From positions 5,411,690 through 5,475,689 of the forward strand of contig NW_003101682.1 in NCBI RefSeq assembly GCF_000003855.2: a stretch of DNA of 64,000 nt. Reading direction: 5' to 3'. The notes under the pieces are model-generated. The model was not told where the DNA came from, did not search any database, and worked only from the letters and a program-made list of their open reading frames with translations. Origin of the DNA: Blastomyces gilchristii SLH14081 (lineage: Eukaryota > Ascomycota > Eurotiomycetes > Onygenales > Ajellomycetaceae). The translations under genes were made by a program, and so were the position numbers. Shown piece by piece: positions 58,978 to 64,000 of this stretch. The number at the start of each line of letters is the position of its first letter. The first letter of the stretch is position 1.

Positions 58978-59160
58978 GGATCAACTCTTTATTATCTTAA
59001 AGTTCAGATTACAGTAGTCTATATATAATCTGAGATCTTTATTCTTCTTCTTTATAAATATCACAGAAACTTCTGTGAAGATCTGTAAAGATCAGATAAA
59101 GTTATTCTTCAGATTCTTCTTTATATAGACTTACAAGATCTCTGTCTTATAATAAGAGAG
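58978..59160 (-). pseudogene. Gypsy3 fragment between two Gypsy2 copies
   Basis: These 183 bp, read on the minus strand, fit the segment just upstream of the reverse-transcriptase core of gypsy elements (the GPIYNLSxxEL / FVKKKDGSLR region), with stops. It links Gypsy3 at 53334 with its 5' half outside the window. Confidence 0.6.
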
Positions 59161-59490
59161 TGTGGCGGGCTGCGCCCGATCAATTATATAGACTATTTCA
59201 TTACACTTCATAGATTCTTTCACTTCACTTCATAGATTCTTCCACTTCACTCTTGAACACATACACTTCAATTCTCAGTCATTCTCAATCACTGATCCTC
59301 AGCCGCTACAAACATGTATAGATTCTTCTGCCCTGAAGCTTCACTGTGTATATCATCACATACATGTATAAATATTCACTTTAATCACTGATTTCTACAC
59401 TTTCTCTTTCTTTTCTTCTCTAACATTTTTCTCTTTGTTATATAAGACCTATCAATATCATATCAATCTATTCAGTATAGGCCTCTTATA
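59161..59490 (+). repeat. Gypsy2 copy III 5' LTR
   Basis: At 330 bp it is about 20 bp longer than the other Gypsy2 LTRs, because a CACTTCATAGATTCTT-type segment near 59200-59250 is tandemly repeated. It ends CCTCTTATA (expected CCTCTTACA). Confidence 0.88.
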
Positions 59491-59769
59491 CTAGACAAAC
59501 ATTCATTGTCTTCTTATTAGAAATGATTATTCACACATTATCTTCTCATTAGAAATGATTATTCATCAAGAGATATCTGAACATGTACCAATGTGTAAGA
59601 AAGAGAAACAGTTAAGCAGATATTAAGTTCTCAGATAGAAGCTTACTCATCAGTCACTCTGACTCTGCAATAAGATCTTACAAGAGAATATCAGTAAAAG
59701 ACCTGAGAGTTCTAACACTCAGATGTATGAAATATTCATACAATTACACATCTGACAATCAATATAATC

Positions 59770-60533
59770 ATGTCTAATAATAATATGAAACTCTTGAACA
59801 TGAGCATAGATGTGATGTCACAATGGCTTTAAGCAATGTTGAAATTACAACAACAATAAATAGCTGATATACATGCAACTCAACAACTTCAATACAAAGA
59901 GATTTAATGATTAACTCATGCAATTTCAACACTTACAGAATTGAATACAAAAGTGCTGAAGAAATGCTTAGATGCTCTTACATATTTTGATACTTCTGAT
60001 CTCACTCTCTACTTATCATGAAGAATGGAAATGCTTATGAAACCAAGTGTAGATGAAGATGTCATCAGTTCATTAATTAATCAAGATTGATATATCAATG
60101 AATAATTGAAGAATCATGTGAAACAGAAATTTCATTCATGAATAAAAGCATGTGAATCAGTGTTGTGAACATCTGACAATATCATGAAACATCTTGATAT
60201 TCTGTTTCAAGACACTGTCATGCAACAGAAAGTATTAGATTAATTACAGAGTATCTGACAGAGAAACACTTCTCTTACAACATTTATCTCTGACTTCAAC
60301 ATCAAGATTCTAGAAGCAGATGATCAATCTTGAGAGAATTGAATGAAGATTAGTATACTCAAGAAGACATTGACTTTCAAACTCTTACAGGTCTTTATAA
60401 GTGTAGATAAAGACCAGACTTATAAAGGCTTCTGCACACAGCTTTGAACATTGAATAACTGTCTTATCAAGCTCAAGAGTATACAGAACAGTGACAGAAG
60501 ATATTACATCTCAGTGACTTATACACTCACACT
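59770..60533 (+). pseudogene. Gypsy2 copy III gag fragment
   Basis: The frame reads MSNNNMKLLNMSIDVMSQW, then TLTELNTKVLKKCLDALTYF and DTSDLTLYLS with several stops. It is the + strand counterpart of gag in copies I and II and is cut by the hAT at 60534 before the zinc knuckle. Gag forms the particle in which the element RNA is copied. Confidence 0.75.
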
Positions 60534-60849
60534 TAGACTGGCCGGCGGGATCATGAATTTCACATTTGATCTCATTTGATCTGATCTCATACATTTCTTG
60601 ATGTGATTCCCACCAGAACCAAGCCTCAAAAAAATCTGAAAATGAACCATTTCTGAGAGAAATGACATGAAAAATAATCAGATTTAATTCAAGAACAGTG
60701 AAATGAGAGTAATTTCTCAGAATTAACTGTGAAAGATGATCATTCTTTCAAAATCAGAATGAGACTGAGACTGAAGATTAAAATCAGTCTCATTCAGTTC
60801 ATTCAGTGATTGCTTATATAATCAGAATTTAGTAATAATTATTAATAAT

Positions 60850-61960
60850 GCTCATGAACCAACTAAATACATTCTTGTGCAAGTTTATTCTTCACTTTCT
60901 CATGAAAACTACACTTCTCTGATATACTGTAATCAGAGGTATTAAACTGTCTGATAATTTCATGTTTTACAATTATGAGTTTCTTGATTGTTTCTTCTTG
61001 TAATTGTTCTCAGTAATAGTGATAAATATCTCAACTTGAGTTGAACTTTCACTTCATTCTCATCTCTGTCAATGAAATTGTCAGAATATCACATATCATC
61101 AGTGCAACAGTTGAATATATACTCTCAACAATTTTTCATAACTCTAGAATTGATTTAACATGTAAATTTGTCAGATTATCTTGAAGATAGCAGTCAAATT
61201 CAGTTTTACAAGTATGTAGTTTTATCTGATTTTCAGTTATAATCAATGTATGTAAGTTCTGTTTCAAAGTTAGTATTATAGTTCTATGTGATATGAAGTG
61301 TTATCAAAGATTGTTACTTACTAGAGAATTGTATTTCACTGTCTTCACATCTTGAACATCTGCTTATTCAAATCTCTGATAGTTGATATTATAGTAGTCT
61401 CAGACTAACTTAATATATAAGTCTTATTTCTTCTCTGTTCAATCTTGAGAAGTGTAGATATTAACTTGACAGAAGAGATCTAGTAGAGCTGCTATAGTAT
61501 AGTACTCTGTAAAAGATTGTTCAGTTTTGCTGTAGTAATATGCCAGTTTATTCCTTACAGTAATAATAGCCTGTACTATAGCATTATTTCAGACTGAATT
61601 TCTTTTTGAGTGATTCAACTGCTTCTCAAGATGAGTAAATAAACTGTTATACACTCATCAGACTAACTGCAGCATTGATGTATAAGTGATTGAGACTGTC
61701 TTCATTGTCTTATAAAACTGAAACAGTAAATCAATTACATATTTCAACTGAGTTCACTTCATATCAGAAAGTTTCAATATCTGAATCTTTTTCTAATCAG
61801 AGTATTACACTCAATGATCAATCATCTGATATAATTGAAGAGTCTGAATAGTTATCTTATATATTAAACTTCACTATATTTTAATATTCTGTATCATATT
61901 CAGTGATGTGACTGATTTATTTATTTATTGAATATCATGAAATTATTATTATTATTTAGA
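60850..61960 (-). pseudogene. hAT transposase remnant, copy II
   Basis: This is the same degenerate transposase as at 10300-11420, with the FYKT, YNSLFTHLE and YTIAA blocks recognisable near 61730-61500. It differs from copy I mainly by transitions. It is non-functional because of stops in the conserved core. Confidence 0.7.
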
Positions 61961-62324
61961 GAAGATACAAATCACATTAGTAATATTTTAAATCTGTGAT
62001 ATTTAAATTATTAGTCAATCTATTCAAAATTAACAGTAGTATTATCAAAAAGTGTTATCAAAAAGCAATATTAAAAAGTATTGTCAAAAAACATTATCTT
62101 TTACAAAGTGAATGTAAAAGTTACTTAAGTAATCACTTTCATCTCATTCTCATTTCAAGAATCAGTCATCTCATTATTCTTCATCTTAATGTTAAGATTC
62201 TTTATCAGTGTTTACATCACAAGTTAAATCACATGAGCAATGCAGAGAATATGACCTTGTTTATTATTTCAGAAATACAAAGTCAATTTTTACTTCAAGC
62301 TCTTCATCATAGTGTAGTTATTCA

Positions 62325-62830
62325 TAGACTGGCCGCCGGGACCATGAATTTCACATTTAGTCTCATTTGGTCTGGTCTCATACATTTCTTGGCGTGAATC
62401 CCGCTGGGACTGGCTATTAAAAAAACATGTAAAGTGACTATATATCAGATCTTAAAATGAAACCATGACTTGAAAAAAATGAGAAAGTGATCTCATTTGG
62501 TTCCATTTAGTCTCATTCTTGGCATAAAGTTACTATTTTTAGACATTTTAAGGTTTTTTTTAGACTATTTTTAATTTTTTAAAAAGTAACACTTTTTAGT
62601 AACGCTCAAATGAGATTTAAAGTCATTTAAAGTAATAAAAATAATTTAAATTGAGAAGTGGAAATCATAGTCTCATTTGGAAAATGTGATAAGAGTAGAC
62701 AGTAAGTTTCACTGAGACAGTATGAGACTACTATCTAATGTTAAAACTGTGTAATGGGATCAGTCGAATTGGTAATGAGACTATCAAAAAATATGATCCT
62801 GGTCCCAGACACGGTCACACGGTCAGTCTA
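62325..62830 (+). mobile_element. hAT-type MITE, copy 5
   Basis: This 506-bp copy is the least mutated one. The ends are TAGACTGGCCGCCGGGACC and GACACGGTCACACGGTCAGTCTA (last 20 bp intact). It is flanked by a perfect 8-bp duplication GTTATTCA (62317-62324 and 62831-62838). The empty site is visible in hAT copy I near 11776-11783. It is inserted in its presumed autonomous partner. Confidence 0.93.
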
Positions 62831-64000
62831 GTTATTCACACTATTATCAGTTATAATTGTAAGAAGACTGAGACTAATATGTCAATAGTTATTTTTAATC
62901 ACAGTTATTAATATCTCTATCATATAATTCTCAGTATGACTACTGATCAATGATTCAAATTCAATTACTGTTTCTTAATAAGTTCAGTTCACATCAATGT
63001 AATAACATGTAACTCTTATAAATATAAGATTATTTATACTAGTTTATGCATTCACTGTGAGAGACACTCTTCAATGATTCTTCAACTCTGATTCTAGATA
63101 TTGTATATTAACTTTGTAGTATATCTCAATATTGAACTGAAGACAGAATTGATGTGAAATATGAAGATTTGAATTAAGCATTTGAAGAAGTGTTCAGAAT
63201 TCAGAGTTTTCAATTGATCAAAGAGAAAGGTTCAGAGATATATACATATAAAGTAATTATTTATGAAAGTTATCAGATGAGAGTTATGAAATCAGAGTAC
63301 TGATATATGATTATTTTCACATAATTTTCTTCAAATTAGAAAGTTAGTGTTATTAAAAATCATTATCTGATAGAGTAACTTATCAGCTCAGTAGTAATTT
63401 TCTGATTATTTTTCTTTTATTGTCTGTATTCTGATGACTTCAGTTATCAGAAAATTTCTTCAGAGCTATAATCAGTTTATAATGAATGTTTCTGAATAAA
63501 GTTGCAGTGATTACAGTAGAGAGATAACTCTGCAGTAATTTATAATATAATCTGTTGATAATTATTCTATAGTTTATCTCAATATTTGTGTTGAGTTTTT
63601 CATAAATTTCATGACCTGAAATCAGATATGAAGAATGAAGTGATTATTCATTATAATTGAAAGAGAGTATTCTGTGTTGAATTATAAATAATGTAGACTT
63701 TGTAATTCACAGTGATTTCTTGAAGAGTTTGTGAATCTTCAATAGAATTAAAAGAAGTGAAAGAAGTGAATTCAGAAGATATGATAAAAATTTAAGAAAG
63801 ATAATAATTTATTTTCAATAACTGATCACTGATATGTGTAAGAAGAATTAATATAAGAGAAAATAATCTTGTTTCTTAACTTAGTTATAATTTTAGTACT
63901 AACTTAGATTGAATATTATCAATGTATAAAAGTAAATAAATAATCTTGATTAATCTCTGTCATATTTCTTGAAATATATTAATATTGTGAAAGAGAGCAT

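Larger units (their letters stand above)
59161..64000 (+). mobile_element. Gypsy2 copy III: inverted copy, interrupted by hAT copy II, runs off the window
   Basis: The 5' LTR (59161-59490) in + orientation begins TGTGGCGGGCTGCGCCCG. A gag remnant starts at ATG 59770 (MSNNNMKLLNMSIDVMSQW). Gag sequence continues to 60533, where the hAT begins. The rest of the element would lie beyond the window. Confidence 0.88.
60534..64000 (-). mobile_element. hAT copy II: autonomous-type hAT, left part
   Basis: The left end TAGACTGGCCGGCGGGATC follows the 8-mer CTCACACT (60526-60533), the presumed left target duplication. Sequence is collinear with hAT copy I from 9990 to 12199 and then 25558 onward. It lacks the Gypsy2 insertion but contains MITE copy 5. 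The right end lies outside the window. Its left end is more mutated than that of copy I (ATCATG for ACCATG, GATCTC for GGTCCC). Confidence 0.85.

Overview
This window is nuclear DNA of a filamentous ascomycete (Pezizomycotina). The evidence is short spliced genes (introns of about 47-97 nt with GT..AG ends and CTRAY-like branch points), a MetR/CYS3-type bZIP, a RasGEF protein, and the transposon mix (Ty1/copia, Ty3/gypsy, a Tad1-like LINE, hAT). It is sharply two-compartment. About 55 kb is AT-rich and nearly free of CpG, CpC and GpG, and is made of mutated, nested transposons. One GC-balanced, CpG-containing island (about 38.0-45.3 kb) carries the only convincing host genes. A second small unmutated patch lies at 31.4-32.85 kb.

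Left block (1-31,404): a Ty1/copia element on the + strand (copia A) is the oldest layer. It has been broken by a gypsy element (Gypsy1, minus strand, ending at 6706), by four ~505-bp hAT-type MITEs, and by an autonomous hAT element (9990-29200) flanked by a perfect 8-bp duplication. Inside that hAT sits a second gypsy family (Gypsy2 copy I, 12200-25557). Inside Gypsy2 sits an apparently full-length LINE (12962-20620) with a 14-bp duplication. This gives four nesting levels, each supported by its own target-site duplication. Then come 1.4 kb of unmutated DNA with two tandem repeats, and a complete copia element on the minus strand (copia B, 32845-38014) with 100-bp LTRs.

Gene island (38,015-45,302): a C2H2 zinc-finger gene (+), a small unidentified gene (-), a RasGEF-domain gene (-), and a divergently placed bZIP gene (+) that carries one in-frame TGA and lacks the invariant basic-region arginine. 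It ends with a probable LINE tail with an (AATC)n tract and a tandem repeat shared with the 32.4-kb patch.

Right block (45,303-64,000): a gypsy element of a third family (Gypsy3, minus strand) is interrupted by a tRNA-headed SINE whose 3' end matches the LINE of the left block, by Gypsy2 copy II (53335-58977), and by Gypsy2 copy III in the opposite orientation (from 59161). Copy III is in turn interrupted by a second copy of the autonomous hAT (from 60534), which carries a fifth MITE.

Almost every transposon reading frame is broken by C-to-T / G-to-A changes. By eye these favour CpC and CpG, whereas CpA, the classical RIP target, remains common. The mutated sequence stops close to element boundaries and spares apparently single-copy stretches such as the LINE 5' end, as expected for a repeat-directed process with an unusual sequence preference. 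I saw no CRISPR array, rRNA gene or free-standing tRNA gene.
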